A stretch of 35,838 nt of DNA, from positions 1 to 35,838 of the forward strand of contig JASKKX010000014.1 of the NCBI GenBank assembly GCA_030153935.1, read 5' to 3'. This DNA comes from Verrucomicrobiota bacterium. Its GTDB lineage: Bacteria > Verrucomicrobiota > Kiritimatiellia > Kiritimatiellales > Tichowtungiaceae. Both the position numbers and the translations under genes were made by a program. The notes under the pieces were generated by a model. It ran no database searches and was not told the origin of the DNA. It worked only from the letters and a program-made list of their open reading frames with translations. Position 1 is the stretch's first letter. Each line of letters begins with the position of its first letter. Shown one piece after another: positions 15,171 through 24,555 of the stretch.

Positions 15171-15902
15171 ATGAAACTCTTTGCCCGCAAGTATTCCAGT
15201 CTATATGTCATCATGGGTGCTCTACTTTTCCAAACACTCACCCTATCGACGGCTAGTGCCGACATAATCACGCTCGAAACCTCCAACATGGGATACTACT
15301 GGTATCAGAGATCGACTTGGATGGGCGGCTCGGATACCCAGACCGGCTTTTCCTATGGCGACGGTGGAGGACTGCAACACGTCCAGAATAACTACCAGTA
15401 TTACGGCGGAGCTGACCGCTACTGGGAGCAGAAAGACCTTTATTTTCAGATCGACCTGAGTTCGATTACGGGCGACCTGGAAGAAGCTGTCTTTCACTTC
15501 TATGTCACAGTCAACAATTCTCCTGCGCCCTCCGTTCTCAAGCATGTGGACACCCAGACGACCCTCGCCACAGGGGACGCGGGACAGAAACTCGCTGGAA
15601 GCACGGATGTGGCTGGGACCGACAGCTTTGTCGTGGGATGGAACAGCGTGGACGTGACCTCGTTCATCCAGTCGGATTTAGATAACGGCTATTCCTTTGC
15701 CGCGTTCAGCATCCCGAAGTTCGACCAAGTGCAGGATCAGAATCGTTTGCTGTCCCTGTACGGCCCGACCTCGACGGAACTTGTGGACGGCCAATCCACG
15801 CAACCTTACCTCGCGACGATCCCCGAGCCAGCCACCATGAGCCTGCTGGCCTTGGGCTTCCTGGGCGGGCTGGCGCTGATCCACCGCCGTCGCACGGCCT
15901 GA
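15171..15902 (+). CDS. PEP-CTERM sorting-domain protein (secreted, DNRLR-like)
   Basis: This secreted protein begins with a signal peptide (MKLFARKYSSLYVIMG...LSTASA). It ends with a PEP-CTERM tripartite tag: IPEPATM, a hydrophobic stretch LLALGFLGGLALI and the basic end HRRRTA. Exosortase recognises such tags at the inner membrane and the cargo goes to the outer surface or exopolysaccharide matrix. The 200-residue body (DLYFQIDLSSITGDLEEAVFHFYV, WNSVDVTSFIQSDLDNGYSFAAFSI) resembles beta-sandwich DNRLR-type domains that decorate surface proteins. The true function is unknown. The track starts at 15162, but ATG 15171 gives a normal signal peptide; AAGGAG lies 11 bases before it. A pepcterm_CAAX-like protease is encoded 7 kb upstream. 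Confidence 0.8.
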   Translation: MKLFARKYSSLYVIMGALLFQTLTLSTASADIITLETSNMGYYWYQRSTWMGGSDTQTGFSYGDGGGLQHVQNNYQYYGGADRYWEQKDLYFQIDLSSITGDLEEAVFHFYVTVNNSPAPSVLKHVDTQTTLATGDAGQKLAGSTDVAGTDSFVVGWNSVDVTSFIQSDLDNGYSFAAFSIPKFDQVQDQNRLLSLYGPTSTELVDGQSTQPYLATIPEPATMSLLALGFLGGLALIHRRRTA

Positions 15903-16677
15903 TTGCCTTACAGCTGCCGGCGTCGATGCCCGGCCAGCGTCCCGGAAAATTTCTGCGGTCTGCCCTGAGTCCGCCCATTCACGCGAACGGCGGGCTTGCA
16001 GCGGTCTCCCCGGCGGTTCCGGTTTTTTGCGGGTTCGAATCCGGGGAGGAGTTCCTCGTTATTTCAAAGCGATGAAACGTGCCCGCGCCGGAGCGTCCCA
16101 TTCAAACGCACGGGGGCGGCCGGCCTTCCCTTGGGAACCTGACGGGATCGGCGTCCCACAGTTTTGAGTCCCCCTGCCTTGGGCAGGCATCCTGGCACTC
16201 CAACTGGACGTCCGGGTTCAGCATCCGGTCGGGCGGTTAAATCAAACCATCAGTTCCGCATCGAAAGCGGTTCCGTTGCGGAGCATAAAACAGGTGGATC
16301 CATCCGGCCTTTTTCCGGTGGATGAGCCCCATCTTCATCGGGCTCATCATTTCCATCCCGTTCTCTATCCTGCTCAGCAAGGAATCCGGCGGAGCGGCCG
16401 GACACCAACGGAAGCTTTTGCTCACGACCCCGCAGGAAAACAGTCCCCCGGCTGAACTGGTCGAATTACAGACGAATCTGAATCCCTGTCGGCAGCAAAT
16501 GCCGCGGCCCGAATCGCTGCAGAAAAACTGCGGGTTTATGAACGTTGGTATCGATCCCTGTGTCATTGGAAATCGCTGTGGAAATTCGGTCTCGGGTCGC
16601 AGGCGCATGTGTGCTGCTGCGCCTGAGGATCCGCTTCAGGACCCTCACCAGAGCTCGCCCTCCCCGGCCTCCCGGCC
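15903..16677. other. 775-bp region without a supportable gene
   Basis: ORFs here on both strands lack motifs and have shadow-like composition. The 15.9-16.2 kb part is GC-rich and has an isolated GGGTTCGAATCC resembling a tRNA T-arm, but no cloverleaf around it. At 16321-16348, GATGAGCCC and GGGCTCATC form a perfect 9-bp stem with a 10-nt loop. Directly before it is a second imperfect hairpin (ATCCATCCGG...CCGGTGGAT). No T run follows on either strand, so I do not call a terminator. Confidence 0.4.
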
Positions 16678-18546
16678 TTACCGGCCCTGCTCGATGAAGC
16701 CTTCCAGCTTCCGGATACGGGTCGGGTGGCGCATTTTGCGCAAGGCCTTGGCTTCAATCTGCCGAATGCGTTCGCGCGTGACGCTGAACTGCCGACCGAC
16801 TTCTTCCAGCGTGCGCGGATAACCGTCAGCCAGGCCGAAACGCAGAGTCAGCACCTCCTGCTCGCGGTCGGTCAGCGTTTCGAGAACATCGCCTATTTTT
16901 TCGCGCAGCAGGCTGAACGCCGTCATTTCGGAAGGATTTTCCGCCGATTTATCCTCAATAAAGTCACCGAAACTGGTGTCATCGCTGTCCCCGATCGGTG
17001 CCTGCAGCGAGATCGGCTGCTGGGCGATCTTCAGAATCGCGCGGACGCGCTCAACCGGCATATCCATTTCATCAGCCAGCTCTTCCGGGGTGGCTTCCCG
17101 TCCGAATTCCTGCAGAAGTGTTTTCTGAACGCGCAGCAGTTTATTGATGGTTTCAATCATGTGCACCGGAATACGGATCGTGCGGGCCTGGTCGGCAATC
17201 GACCGTGTAATGGCCTGACGAATCCACCAGGTGGCATAGGTACTGAATTTATAACCGCGACGGTATTCAAATTTTTCAACCGCTTTCATCAGGCCCATGT
17301 TGCCTTCCTGAATCAGGTCGAGAAAAGAAAGTCCGCGGTTTGTATATTTCTTGGCGATGCTGATCACCAGGCGCAGGTTGGCCTCAATCATTTCTGTCTT
17401 GGCCTGCAGTCCTTTACGGAGCCAGTTGCGAAGCAGCTGGTAGTGTTCTTTAAACGGCTCAATCTCCATCAAGAGAATTTCTTCCAGCTCACTCAGGCGG
17501 TTTCTGGCCTGAGCCAGATTTTCCGGAGCGGCTTTGGCGCGGCTCTTCTCAAGCCGTTCAATTTCAGCCTGCAGTTCCCGCACTTCCTTGTGATACGGAT
17601 CGATTTGCGGAACGATATCTTCGATCGCCTTCTGCTTAAAATGCAATTGACTGAAATACTCCGAAAGGCGCTCCTGCGCCCCGTTAAACAGTTTTTCGTT
17701 CTTTTGGCGCTCCGCGTCACTGTCCGCCCTGATGAGTGCAAGAAAATATTTATGGGCGAGGTCTTTATTCCGGCGAATTCCCTGCAGGACTTTCGGCAGA
17801 TCATTGAAATAATCTTCACGACATTCCACATGTTTATCGCTGATAATCCGGTCGAAGCGCAGCTTGCCTTCTTCGATTTTCTCGATCACCCCCAGATACG
17901 CATCTGCCGTGCAGCCGATACGATTGAACAGCTGCGTCGTGTGAATCTCGGCTTCTTCAATACGCTTCGAGATTTCGACCTCCTGCTCGCGAGTGAGCAG
18001 CGGCACCTGTCCCATCTGTTTCAGATACATTCGGACCGGATCGTCGAGCACATCACTGCGGGCACTCTGTTTTTCGCGCTCCTCTTTTTCCATGCGCGCC
18101 TTGAAATCTTCCACATCGTCGGAACGGATAATCTCCACTTCCATGCTTTTAAGCAGAGCGGTGACTTTCTCGACATCCTCAGGGATCACCAGGTCTTCAG
18201 GAAGCGCTTCGTCGATATCCTCATGCGTCAGGAAACCGTGCTCGGAAGCCAGCGCAATCAATTCTTTAATTTTTTCATTACGCTCTTCGCGCCGCATCAC
18301 AGAAACCGTGGCGTTTTCACTGATTTCCGGCGGTCCGTCAGAAAGTTCTGTTCGCTGAACAGGTCCGGTTTTTTCAGGACTCTGTTTTGCGGAATCGACG
18401 GGTTCAACCGGTCTTTTTTTTGCCGGGGTTTTCTTTGTAACCGACGTCTTCTTTTTGACTGTGGTTTTTTTGGCCGAAGGCTTTTGCTCAGCATTCACTT
18501 TTTTTTCTGTTTTCTTTTTGGCGGCAGTTGTCTTTTTTTCAGCCAT
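16678..18546 (-). CDS. rpoD: RNA polymerase primary sigma factor (sigma-70/RpoD)
   Basis: The primary sigma factor directs RNA polymerase to housekeeping promoters. Region 1.2 is seen as [33 protein letters not shown]. Region 2 reads [59 protein letters not shown] (-10 recognition and melting). Region 3 is [14 protein letters not shown], and region 4 is [14 protein letters not shown]...[27 protein letters not shown] with the -35 HTH. The 622-aa length is within RpoD range. The first 90 residues are a Lys/Ala/Thr-rich repeat tract ([17 protein letters not shown]), likely disordered and possibly nucleic-acid binding. The track start (18801) includes upstream sequence. ATG 18546 has TTGGAG at good spacing and begins [12 protein letters not shown]. 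The gene is divergent from pilT. Confidence 0.95.
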   Translation of the reverse strand: MAEKKTTAAKKKTEKKVNAEQKPSAKKTTVKKKTSVTKKTPAKKRPVEPVDSAKQSPEKTGPVQRTELSDGPPEISENATVSVMRREERNEKIKELIALASEHGFLTHEDIDEALPEDLVIPEDVEKVTALLKSMEVEIIRSDDVEDFKARMEKEEREKQSARSDVLDDPVRMYLKQMGQVPLLTREQEVEISKRIEEAEIHTTQLFNRIGCTADAYLGVIEKIEEGKLRFDRIISDKHVECREDYFNDLPKVLQGIRRNKDLAHKYFLALIRADSDAERQKNEKLFNGAQERLSEYFSQLHFKQKAIEDIVPQIDPYHKEVRELQAEIERLEKSRAKAAPENLAQARNRLSELEEILLMEIEPFKEHYQLLRNWLRKGLQAKTEMIEANLRLVISIAKKYTNRGLSFLDLIQEGNMGLMKAVEKFEYRRGYKFSTYATWWIRQAITRSIADQARTIRIPVHMIETINKLLRVQKTLLQEFGREATPEELADEMDMPVERVRAILKIAQQPISLQAPIGDSDDTSFGDFIEDKSAENPSEMTAFSLLREKIGDVLETLTDREQEVLTLRFGLADGYPRTLEEVGRQFSVTRERIRQIEAKALRKMRHPTRIRKLEGFIEQGR

Positions 18547-18603
18547 GGAAATCTCCAAATTCAGGGGAAGGTACAAAAAACCTATTATATACAGGAAGTA
18601 AAG

Positions 18604-18632
18604 ATTAAGAAGCAAACGGGGCGCCGCGTCAA
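18604..18632 (-). promoter_or_regulatory. Candidate sigma-70 promoter of rpoD
   Basis: On the minus strand TTGACG (18632-18627), 17 nt, then CTTAAT (18609-18604). A second, better -10 box TATAAT lies at 18589-18584 but with a poor -35. Either would give a leader of roughly 35-55 nt before rpoD. Confidence 0.45.
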
Positions 18633-18638
18633 GGCTTT

Positions 18639-18667
18639 TTGAAAAATGAAAAGGCGTTGTTTTTAAT
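18639..18667 (+). promoter_or_regulatory. Candidate sigma-70 promoter of pilT
   Basis: TTGAAA (18639-18644), 17 nt, TTTAAT (18662-18667), about 70 bp before the pilT start. Its -35 box lies back to back with the rpoD -35 box. No GG-N10-GC site was seen here, so pilT may be expressed constitutively, unlike the other pilus genes. Confidence 0.4.
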
Positions 18668-18741
18668 ATGGTTATGGAATACATCCTGCTACGTTTAAAC
18701 CTGTTGCCGTTAACCGTCCCGACAAAAACAGGAGGATCGTT

Positions 18742-20196
18742 GTGAACCGACTTGATGAACTGCTGAAGCTCACGGTGGAAAAAGGAGCCAGTGATCTGCA
18801 CCTTTCCGCCAACTACTGCCCCTGTATCCGCGTGGATGGTGAAATGAAATTCTTAACAGACCTTCCGATTCTCACGGCTGATGAAAATGAGACCCTCCTC
18901 TGTTCGATCATGCCTGACCGCAGTAAAAAAGAGTTTGAAGAACTCTGGGATACAGACTTTGGCTACGATCTTGCCGGAACCGGCCGTTTCCGCGTCAATG
19001 TATTCAAAGACACATACGGCACCGGCGGGGTTTTCCGCGCCGTTCCGGAAAAGGTTCCGGCGCTCGAAGACCTCGGGCTGAGTTTTTCAGGAGTTCTGCG
19101 TGAGTTATGCACGCATACCAAAGGACTGATTATTGTCACCGGCCCGACCGGCAGCGGAAAATCTACAACGCTGGCCTCCATGGTTGATCTGATTAACCGG
19201 ATTCGCACAGAGCACATCATCACGGTGGAAGACCCGATTGAATTTCTCCACCGGTCCAAGGGATGTCTGATCAATCAGCGGGAAGTGCATCGGCATACCC
19301 GCAGTTTCGCCGGGGCGCTGCGCGCAGTGCTGCGTGAAGATCCCGACATTATTCTGCTCGGAGAAATGCGCGATCTGGAAACCACGGAAATTGCCCTCGA
19401 AACCGCCGAAACCGGACACCTTGTCCTGGCCACCCTGCATACCAATACGGCCACGTCGACCCTTGACCGCATCATCGATAAATTCCCCGGAGACCGTCAG
19501 AATCAAATCCGGACTCTGCTGGCAAACACGCTGACCGGAGTCGTTGCCCAGACTCTCTGCAAACGGATGGAAGGCGGACGTGTCGCCGCCGCGGAAGTAC
19601 TGATTGCAACACAGGCTGTGCGCGCCAATATTCGCGACGGAAAAACTCATCAGCTGCCGACCGCCATTCAAACCGGCCAGAATGTCGGAATGCGTTCCTT
19701 CACCGACAGTCTGTTTCAACTGGTACAGGACGGCATTGTGGCTCCGCGCGAAGCGTATCTCAAGGCCGTGGACAAAGTCTCTCTGGAGCAGAAATTCAGT
19801 TCGGCCGGAATTTATTTAGATAAATCGCTGGTGGAACTGCCCAAACCGGACACGATCGATGAGTTTGAGCTGAGCCGTGCGGACATGAACTCCCTCGAAT
19901 TCCTCAAAAAAACCGCGTGGAAACTCTCAACCGATCGGAATTCGCAGGCACGTGACGGGCGCAAAGCCGTTGAGCTGATTGAACGGGCCATTCAATTGGG
20001 GGCGAAGGATGCCGAAACCTTTATGACCCGGGCTGCGGCCCAGGCGGAAACAGGACGTTTTAAGGAAGCGGTTCAGAATGTTAAAACAGCCATGAAGCTT
20101 GCCAGACAGGAGAATCATCTCGACTGCCTGCGCGAACTGCCGCAGCACCTGAATTATTACAAAAAATCGCGGCCGCACCCCGGAGCTGTCGCCTGA
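18742..20196 (+). CDS. pilT: PilT-type pilus retraction ATPase with C-terminal TPR-like extension
   Basis: This hexameric ATPase powers T4P retraction. Residues 1-350 follow PilT. They include [20 protein letters not shown], Walker [11 protein letters not shown], the Asp box TVEDPIEF, Walker [13 protein letters not shown], the His box [13 protein letters not shown] and [10 protein letters not shown]. PilT proteins are usually 340-370 aa; this one has 484. The additional C-terminal part (about 385-465) reads [13 protein letters not shown]...[42 protein letters not shown]. That is a pair of TPR-like helices, which suggests docking to another pilus component. GTG start at 18742 with AGGAGG at ideal spacing. 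It converges with the secretin gene, leaving 7 bp between stops. Confidence 0.9.
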   Translation: MNRLDELLKLTVEKGASDLHLSANYCPCIRVDGEMKFLTDLPILTADENETLLCSIMPDRSKKEFEELWDTDFGYDLAGTGRFRVNVFKDTYGTGGVFRAVPEKVPALEDLGLSFSGVLRELCTHTKGLIIVTGPTGSGKSTTLASMVDLINRIRTEHIITVEDPIEFLHRSKGCLINQREVHRHTRSFAGALRAVLREDPDIILLGEMRDLETTEIALETAETGHLVLATLHTNTATSTLDRIIDKFPGDRQNQIRTLLANTLTGVVAQTLCKRMEGGRVAAAEVLIATQAVRANIRDGKTHQLPTAIQTGQNVGMRSFTDSLFQLVQDGIVAPREAYLKAVDKVSLEQKFSSAGIYLDKSLVELPKPDTIDEFELSRADMNSLEFLKKTAWKLSTDRNSQARDGRKAVELIERAIQLGAKDAETFMTRAAAQAETGRFKEAVQNVKTAMKLARQENHLDCLRELPQHLNYYKKSRPHPGAVA

Positions 20197-20203
20197 TTGC
20201 AAA

Positions 20204-21883
20204 TCACTTGTATTCCGACTGCTTTGCGCTGTCCGTTTTTTCCATCAGACGCTGCTTTTCCGCAGCTCTCAGGGTCTGAATTTCCTGCTTGCTGCGTTCG
20301 TTTTCCTGTGTTTCAAGCAGTTTAATCTGCTCACGTGTGACGGCCCGGTCCGCGGTATCCGTGATGTGATATCGCCGGGCCAGTGAAGCGTCCTCCGGCA
20401 GACCGGTTTCAAAGCTGATATTTTCGGGATTGGCCAGACCAACGGTCACAAAAATAATCGTTTCCGTCTGCCGCTTGCTTTTGCTGCTGTAGGAAAAAAA
20501 CCGGCCGAGAAGAGGAAGACGGCCGAGAAGAGGAATGCGTCGATCCACGTCGGAGTTGGAAATTTCCGTCAGACCGCCGATCGCAGCCGTCTGACCGCTG
20601 TGCAGACCGAACGTGGTATTGATAGTCTTTGTCGTTTTGCCGTAAAACTCCGTGCCGTCGTCGGCGGTCATAGGAACCGTATCCAGCCGGTCAAGCGTCG
20701 GCTGAATATTAACCGTAATGTTATCCTCGGTATTAATCGTCGGGGTGACGTCGACCCGGATCCCGTCTTCAAAATAGGGTTCATTGTTATCCAGTTCGTA
20801 AGTACGGACGATCTGTGTATCGCCGGAGGTCGTTGTCGTCCCTTTCACATTGGGTTTTTTCTGCCCGATGTGGATGGATGCGGTCTCTTCATTGGCCACA
20901 ATGATCTTTGGATTGGAAACCACCTTGGCGCCGTTGATCTCTTTCAGGGCGGCCAGAACCAGACTGAAGTCATCCGCGGAAAGCAGAGCGGTTGTCGTTT
21001 TTATGGTCTGCGTAAATTTCTTTCCCGGAACCTCCTGAAAAAGGCCCGAATCTTCTCCGGTTAACGACGCTGCGGTTTCGATAGCGGAAGCGGAATTAGT
21101 CACGCCGCCGAAAGAGCCCCTCGTTCGGGTTGAGGTTTTGCTGTACCCGGCAGCCAGGTTAGAGGCCCCGACACGGTAGCCCCCATCGCTGCCGCCCAGT
21201 ATCTGCCAGTCAATCCCGAGCTGATCGGAGGCGCTGTCGCTCAGTTCCATGAATTTGGCTTCAATAAAGACCTGCTGGCGCGGCAGATCGACCATGTTGA
21301 TGATTTTTTCGATATCAGCCAGACTGGATGCCGTACTTTGCACAACAATCATGTTGCGCGAAGCAAACAGCGCGATTTTTCCGCGCTCGGGAACCAACCC
21401 CCTGATCAGCTCGTTGACCGAGGCAACCGTCGCGTATTTCAGGTGAAAGGTTTTGAAGGCGAGCGGTTCAGGGGCATCAACCGGACGGACGCGGACGCTG
21501 TAGACTTCGGTGCCGGGAATCTTTTCATAGAGTTCAAGACCGTTTGTGTCGAGAATGGCCTGGAGGGAAGACTTCCACTCGACTCCGGACAGGTTGACAT
21601 CCACCTGCCGGCTCGCAACGTCCCGTCCCAGATCGGGCACGATTATGTTCGCATTGGAAAGACGGCTGAAAAGCCGGATGACATCCTGCAGCTCCACATC
21701 CTTCAGGTTCAGAGAAACCCGTCCACTGAGAATTGCGGCTCCCTCGATCCCTTCGTCTGAGATGCCGATCTCATCGGTCCGCGGAATTTCCTGAACAGTC
21801 ACCGCGGCGGGCTCGGCATCCTGCGCATAAAGAGATGCAGCGCATAAGCCGCCTAAAAAAACGGCAGCGAGGGGGTTCTTCAT
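20204..21883 (-). CDS. pilQ: Type IV pilus secretin (PilQ/MshL-like)
   Basis: This outer-membrane secretin forms the pore through which the pilus leaves the cell. After a signal peptide (MKNPLAAVFLGGLCAASLYA) comes an N0/STN-like domain (VELQDVIRLFSRLSNANIIV...). Secretin N-domains follow (FKTFHLKYATVASVNELIRG, MIVVQSTASSLADIEKIINMVD, QVFIEAKFMELS). The C-terminal secretin barrel follows (VVSNPKIIVANEETASIHIGQKKP, DVTPTI, TAAIGGLTE, PLLGRLPLLGRFFSY, TETIIFVTVGL). A charged 60-residue tail (REQIKLLETQENERSKQEIQ) is predicted helical. At 559 aa it is of normal size but lacks AMIN domains. It is the last gene of the pilM-N-O-P-Q series; its ATG overlaps the upstream stop. Confidence 0.9.
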   Translation of the reverse strand: MKNPLAAVFLGGLCAASLYAQDAEPAAVTVQEIPRTDEIGISDEGIEGAAILSGRVSLNLKDVELQDVIRLFSRLSNANIIVPDLGRDVASRQVDVNLSGVEWKSSLQAILDTNGLELYEKIPGTEVYSVRVRPVDAPEPLAFKTFHLKYATVASVNELIRGLVPERGKIALFASRNMIVVQSTASSLADIEKIINMVDLPRQQVFIEAKFMELSDSASDQLGIDWQILGGSDGGYRVGASNLAAGYSKTSTRTRGSFGGVTNSASAIETAASLTGEDSGLFQEVPGKKFTQTIKTTTALLSADDFSLVLAALKEINGAKVVSNPKIIVANEETASIHIGQKKPNVKGTTTTSGDTQIVRTYELDNNEPYFEDGIRVDVTPTINTEDNITVNIQPTLDRLDTVPMTADDGTEFYGKTTKTINTTFGLHSGQTAAIGGLTEISNSDVDRRIPLLGRLPLLGRFFSYSSKSKRQTETIIFVTVGLANPENISFETGLPEDASLARRYHITDTADRAVTREQIKLLETQENERSKQEIQTLRAAEKQRLMEKTDSAKQSEYK

Positions 21884-22344
21884 TTTTCATTCTCCTTTTT
21901 CAATCCGGGGCTGCTGTCTTTGACAGCAATCCGTTCGAGTTTCACTTTCCCGCCGGGTTGAATATCGATCAGTTTCCACTGGTAGGTCTTTCCGCTGTAA
22001 TGAATTTCGATAAAATCTCCCACGCTTTTGACCTCGCCGTTTATAATCGCGGCCGTCTGACTGCCCATGCGGCTGGTGCCGTTGACCCGAATAAGCGCCG
22101 CCGGTGCGGCCCAGTCCGAAACAACGGCTGAGCTGTCATCCTCTCCGTTTTTTTCAGCCTGCCAGTTCTCCGGAAAATACCCGACGGGCCAGAAGGGATC
22201 GCGCAGCGGTTCGAATGTAAATTCCTCGTCGTGAACGGTGGCAGATACGACCGGAAGAAGGCCCGAGAGAAGAACGGCCAGCAGGATTGCGATCCTCTGC
22301 AGGGACCGGCAGGATTTTTTCACAGATGAAACGTATGTTAACAT
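21880..22344 (-). CDS. PilP-like inner-membrane/periplasmic pilus protein
   Basis: This 154-aa protein has one N-terminal hydrophobic segment (IAILLAVLLSGLLPVVSA) and a small periplasmic domain. FEPLRDPFWPVGYFP is the 'DPF' motif often present at the start of PilP/GspC-type periplasmic regions. It is followed by AALIRVNGTSRMGSQTAAIINGEVKSVGDFIEIHYSGKTYQWKLIDI, a beta-barrel-like pattern as in PilP. PilP couples the PilN-O inner ring to the secretin. Position directly between pilO and pilQ supports that role, although similarity to canonical PilP is weak and no lipobox Cys is evident. The start has only a poor ribosome site. Stop and secretin start overlap (ATGA). Confidence 0.6.
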   Translation of the reverse strand: MLTYVSSVKKSCRSLQRIAILLAVLLSGLLPVVSATVHDEEFTFEPLRDPFWPVGYFPENWQAEKNGEDDSSAVVSDWAAPAALIRVNGTSRMGSQTAAIINGEVKSVGDFIEIHYSGKTYQWKLIDIQPGGKVKLERIAVKDSSPGLKKENEK

Positions 22345-22364
22345 ATTCTATTCCCAGGTCGGGT

Positions 22365-22940
22365 CTATTCCGGGTTTCCTTCAATTTTCACCGCAGCCGG
22401 CCACTGCATTACAATGCGAACCTCCTGAGATTGCGGATCATCCTGCACCGCGGAGATTCTGATCTCTTTGATTAACAACAGCGGGTTGCCCTTTTCGAGG
22501 CGCCAGATAAATTCAGCTAACCGGTTATAGCCGCAACGGGCGGCTGCATTGATTTCATACGGCTGGATGGACGCCTCGTTGGTCTTCCCGTCCGGGAAAA
22601 GCACTTCTTCAAGGCTGTCGAGTTCGATCCGGGCCTGTGTCGCGCAGCGTGAGACATATTCATACGCCCATGCATAACGATCGGACAGAGTGGGCGTGTA
22701 GATCACCCGCTCTTTCAGTTCTTTTATGCTTTGGGACAGCTCGTTGTCGGTCGTTTTCCGGCGAAGCAAAACAGAATGCGCCTCGTCGAGTTTCTGATGC
22801 AGACTCAACAGCTCGCTCTTCGCCGAACTGCTCCGCGTCGAGGAGAGGTTGCGCACAAGCAGAAAAATCTGCGCGAAAGCCAGAACAATCGTGACAACAA
22901 CCATCAGCTGCTGTTTTTTGGTGAGGGAGGCCCAGTTCAT
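22365..22940 (-). CDS. pilO: PilO-like pilus alignment protein
   Basis: This 191-aa protein has one N-terminal membrane helix (LMVVVTIVLAFAQIFLLV), a coiled coil (SELLSLHQKLDEAHSVLLRRKTTDNELSQSIKELKERV) and a C-terminal ferredoxin-like domain. The domain holds YNRLAEFIWRLEKGNPLLLIKEIRISA, a pattern seen in PilO/GspM ('F---LE---pl--I--l'). PilO pairs with PilN to form the inner-membrane alignment ring. It overlaps the pilN stop by 4 bp, so the two are translated together. Assignment relies on topology and gene order as much as on similarity. Confidence 0.75.
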   Translation of the reverse strand: MNWASLTKKQQLMVVVTIVLAFAQIFLLVRNLSSTRSSSAKSELLSLHQKLDEAHSVLLRRKTTDNELSQSIKELKERVIYTPTLSDRYAWAYEYVSRCATQARIELDSLEEVLFPDGKTNEASIQPYEINAAARCGYNRLAEFIWRLEKGNPLLLIKEIRISAVQDDPQSQEVRIVMQWPAAVKIEGNPE

Positions 22941-23527
22941 TGTTTACCGCCCTCCGCCGGACGGCGGCCCTCTAGCGTAAAACTCCAGCTGTCCCCGACT
23001 TCGCGCTGCGAGGATACCAGCTTAACCTCCCCGCAGAAACTGCGCACATCGCCATTGGAATTGAGCTGGCGCTTCGTATCAACAGCCGTCAGTTCGCCCT
23101 GGGCCTCGCCGCTGAGCCGAAGTGTATAATACATCTTATCATCGTCGATTCCCTTTTCGATGCCGGCATACAGACTGCTCAGCGCAACGTTCAGAGGGAT
23201 TTCACTTTGCACGGCATGCAGCACTTCGAACAGGTCAGCACGGCCTCCCCGGGACCAGGTTTCGAGTGCCGCCAGCGTTTTGCGATTGGCGGCGAGGGCG
23301 GCGGCGGCGGCCCGGGCGGCTTCCGCCAGCGGTTCGGTGCGTTCCCACTCGCGCCGGGCCTGGTTGAGATCGGTGTTTACTTTTATTTGAGAGAGACCGC
23401 CCAGCGTGAAAACCACAATGCTTACTCCCGCCAGCACACTGATGGAACCCAGCGCAATCACTTTCATGCTGACGATCCCCTGATAGCGCTGGTCGGCTTT
23501 TTTCAGCAGATTAACCTGCAGGCTCAT
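22937..23527 (-). CDS. pilN: PilN-like pilus alignment protein
   Basis: Its start MSLQVNLLKKADQRYQG is the PilN 'NLL' motif that binds the groove of PilM on the cytoplasmic side. It is followed by a membrane helix (VIALGSISVLAGVSIVVFTLGG), an alpha-helical Ala-rich coiled coil (REWERTEPLAEAARAAAAALAANRKTLAALETW) and a periplasmic domain (LFEVLHAVQSEIPLNVALSSLYAG). The ORF track begins at 23689, but codon 55 (ATG at 23527) gives the conserved N-terminus. It overlaps the pilM stop as ATGA. About 196 aa, normal for PilN. Confidence 0.8.
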   Translation of the reverse strand: MSLQVNLLKKADQRYQGIVSMKVIALGSISVLAGVSIVVFTLGGLSQIKVNTDLNQARREWERTEPLAEAARAAAAALAANRKTLAALETWSRGGRADLFEVLHAVQSEIPLNVALSSLYAGIEKGIDDDKMYYTLRLSGEAQGELTAVDTKRQLNSNGDVRSFCGEVKLVSSQREVGDSWSFTLEGRRPAEGGKQ

Positions 23528-24540
23528 ACCGCCTCCATTCCGGCCAGCGCCGCGCCGACAGCCGCCGCAAACCGGGATTCCTGCCCGATGAACCGGGCCG
23601 GAAGTCCTTCCGGCGGAAGCTCGAGTTTTTCGAACGGGTTCCAGACTTCCGGAACAAAGCCGAGCACTTCCCGGATAGCGGTCTGCCAATAGGGTGATGC
23701 GGCCGACCCGCCGGAAATATAAACCGCTGTCAAAACACTTTTATTCTGGCGTTCGACAAATTCGCGATAGATGGAAAGCTGCTTGGTAAGCGGACCCAGT
23801 ATCTGACGGATCGGGGCCGAGACATCGACGGACCTGCCGGCCAGAATGGTTCCGGCCATGTCGGCATCGACACCCAGAGACTGCTGCATCTGGCGGACCA
23901 ACGCTTCACTGCCGATATCAAACCGGTTGACAATCTGCAGCTGATTACGGTGCAGAAAGGCGGCATAAGTAAAGCGGGCACCGGTTTCAATGACGCAGAC
24001 CGTCTGGTCGGCCGTCTGGTCGCCGCAGTTATAAATAAAGGCGGAAAAAGCCGCCAGCCCCGAAAGTTCGAGTGAATACGGCGCGGGAGCTCCGCTGGAA
24101 AAGAGCGAGAGGTAGTGCTGCACCGACTGCTCCGGAACGGCAACGCCGAGAACCGTGCTTTCACGCTTGCCGCGGGCGCGAAAAAGCACCCGTCCACGGG
24201 CACGATAGTCGTCCGGCACCGCCAGGTTTTCACGAACGATTGCCTGGAGATCTTCCTCTTCCGACAGCACCCGCGAGAAAACGCGCAGGGATGTGTTTTC
24301 CATGGTGGCGCATAAAGCCGTATAGTAGGCGGCCAGCGGCCGGGGCAATACCGGGCGCTTTTCCGCATCGAGCCCAACAGGCGGCAGGATATCGGCGGCG
24401 GCCAGCACAATGCGGTCTTTGACTTTTCTGAGCCGAACCGCTTTGATGCCGCTGGTCGCGAAATCCAGTGCAAGCAGATTGGCCGGACAACGCCGTTTCT
24501 TTTCTTTGCGTTCGTTTGTCGATTTCAGTTTAAAATTCAT
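23524..24540 (-). CDS. pilM: PilM-like actin-fold ATPase of the pilus inner platform
   Basis: This 338-aa cytoplasmic protein has an actin/FtsA-like fold. LLALDFATSGIKAVRLRKVKDRI is the N-terminal phosphate-1 strand, VCVIETGARFTYAAFLHRNQL the phosphate-2 segment and VLTAVYISGGSAASPY the adenosine motif. The ending is FAAAVGAALAGM. PilM links the assembly ATPases to PilN. Sequence is divergent from classical PilM, yet the position directly before pilN and the shared overlap support the call. The protein has an additional basic N-terminal tail (KSTNERKEKKRRC). Confidence 0.78.
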   Translation of the reverse strand: MNFKLKSTNERKEKKRRCPANLLALDFATSGIKAVRLRKVKDRIVLAAADILPPVGLDAEKRPVLPRPLAAYYTALCATMENTSLRVFSRVLSEEEDLQAIVRENLAVPDDYRARGRVLFRARGKRESTVLGVAVPEQSVQHYLSLFSSGAPAPYSLELSGLAAFSAFIYNCGDQTADQTVCVIETGARFTYAAFLHRNQLQIVNRFDIGSEALVRQMQQSLGVDADMAGTILAGRSVDVSAPIRQILGPLTKQLSIYREFVERQNKSVLTAVYISGGSAASPYWQTAIREVLGFVPEVWNPFEKLELPPEGLPARFIGQESRFAAAVGAALAGMEAV

Positions 24541-24555
24541 CCGTTAATCACTCAC

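Noticed and set aside
16020-16060. GGGTTCGAATCC resembling a tRNA T-arm
   Set aside because: The flanking bases do not make a 5-bp T-stem and no D-arm, anticodon arm or acceptor stem can be drawn.
16726-18642. 638-aa plus-strand ORF antisense to rpoD
   Set aside because: Its mirror strand encodes a full sigma-70 factor with all regions; the plus-strand translation is Phe/His-rich and without motifs, a codon-composition shadow.
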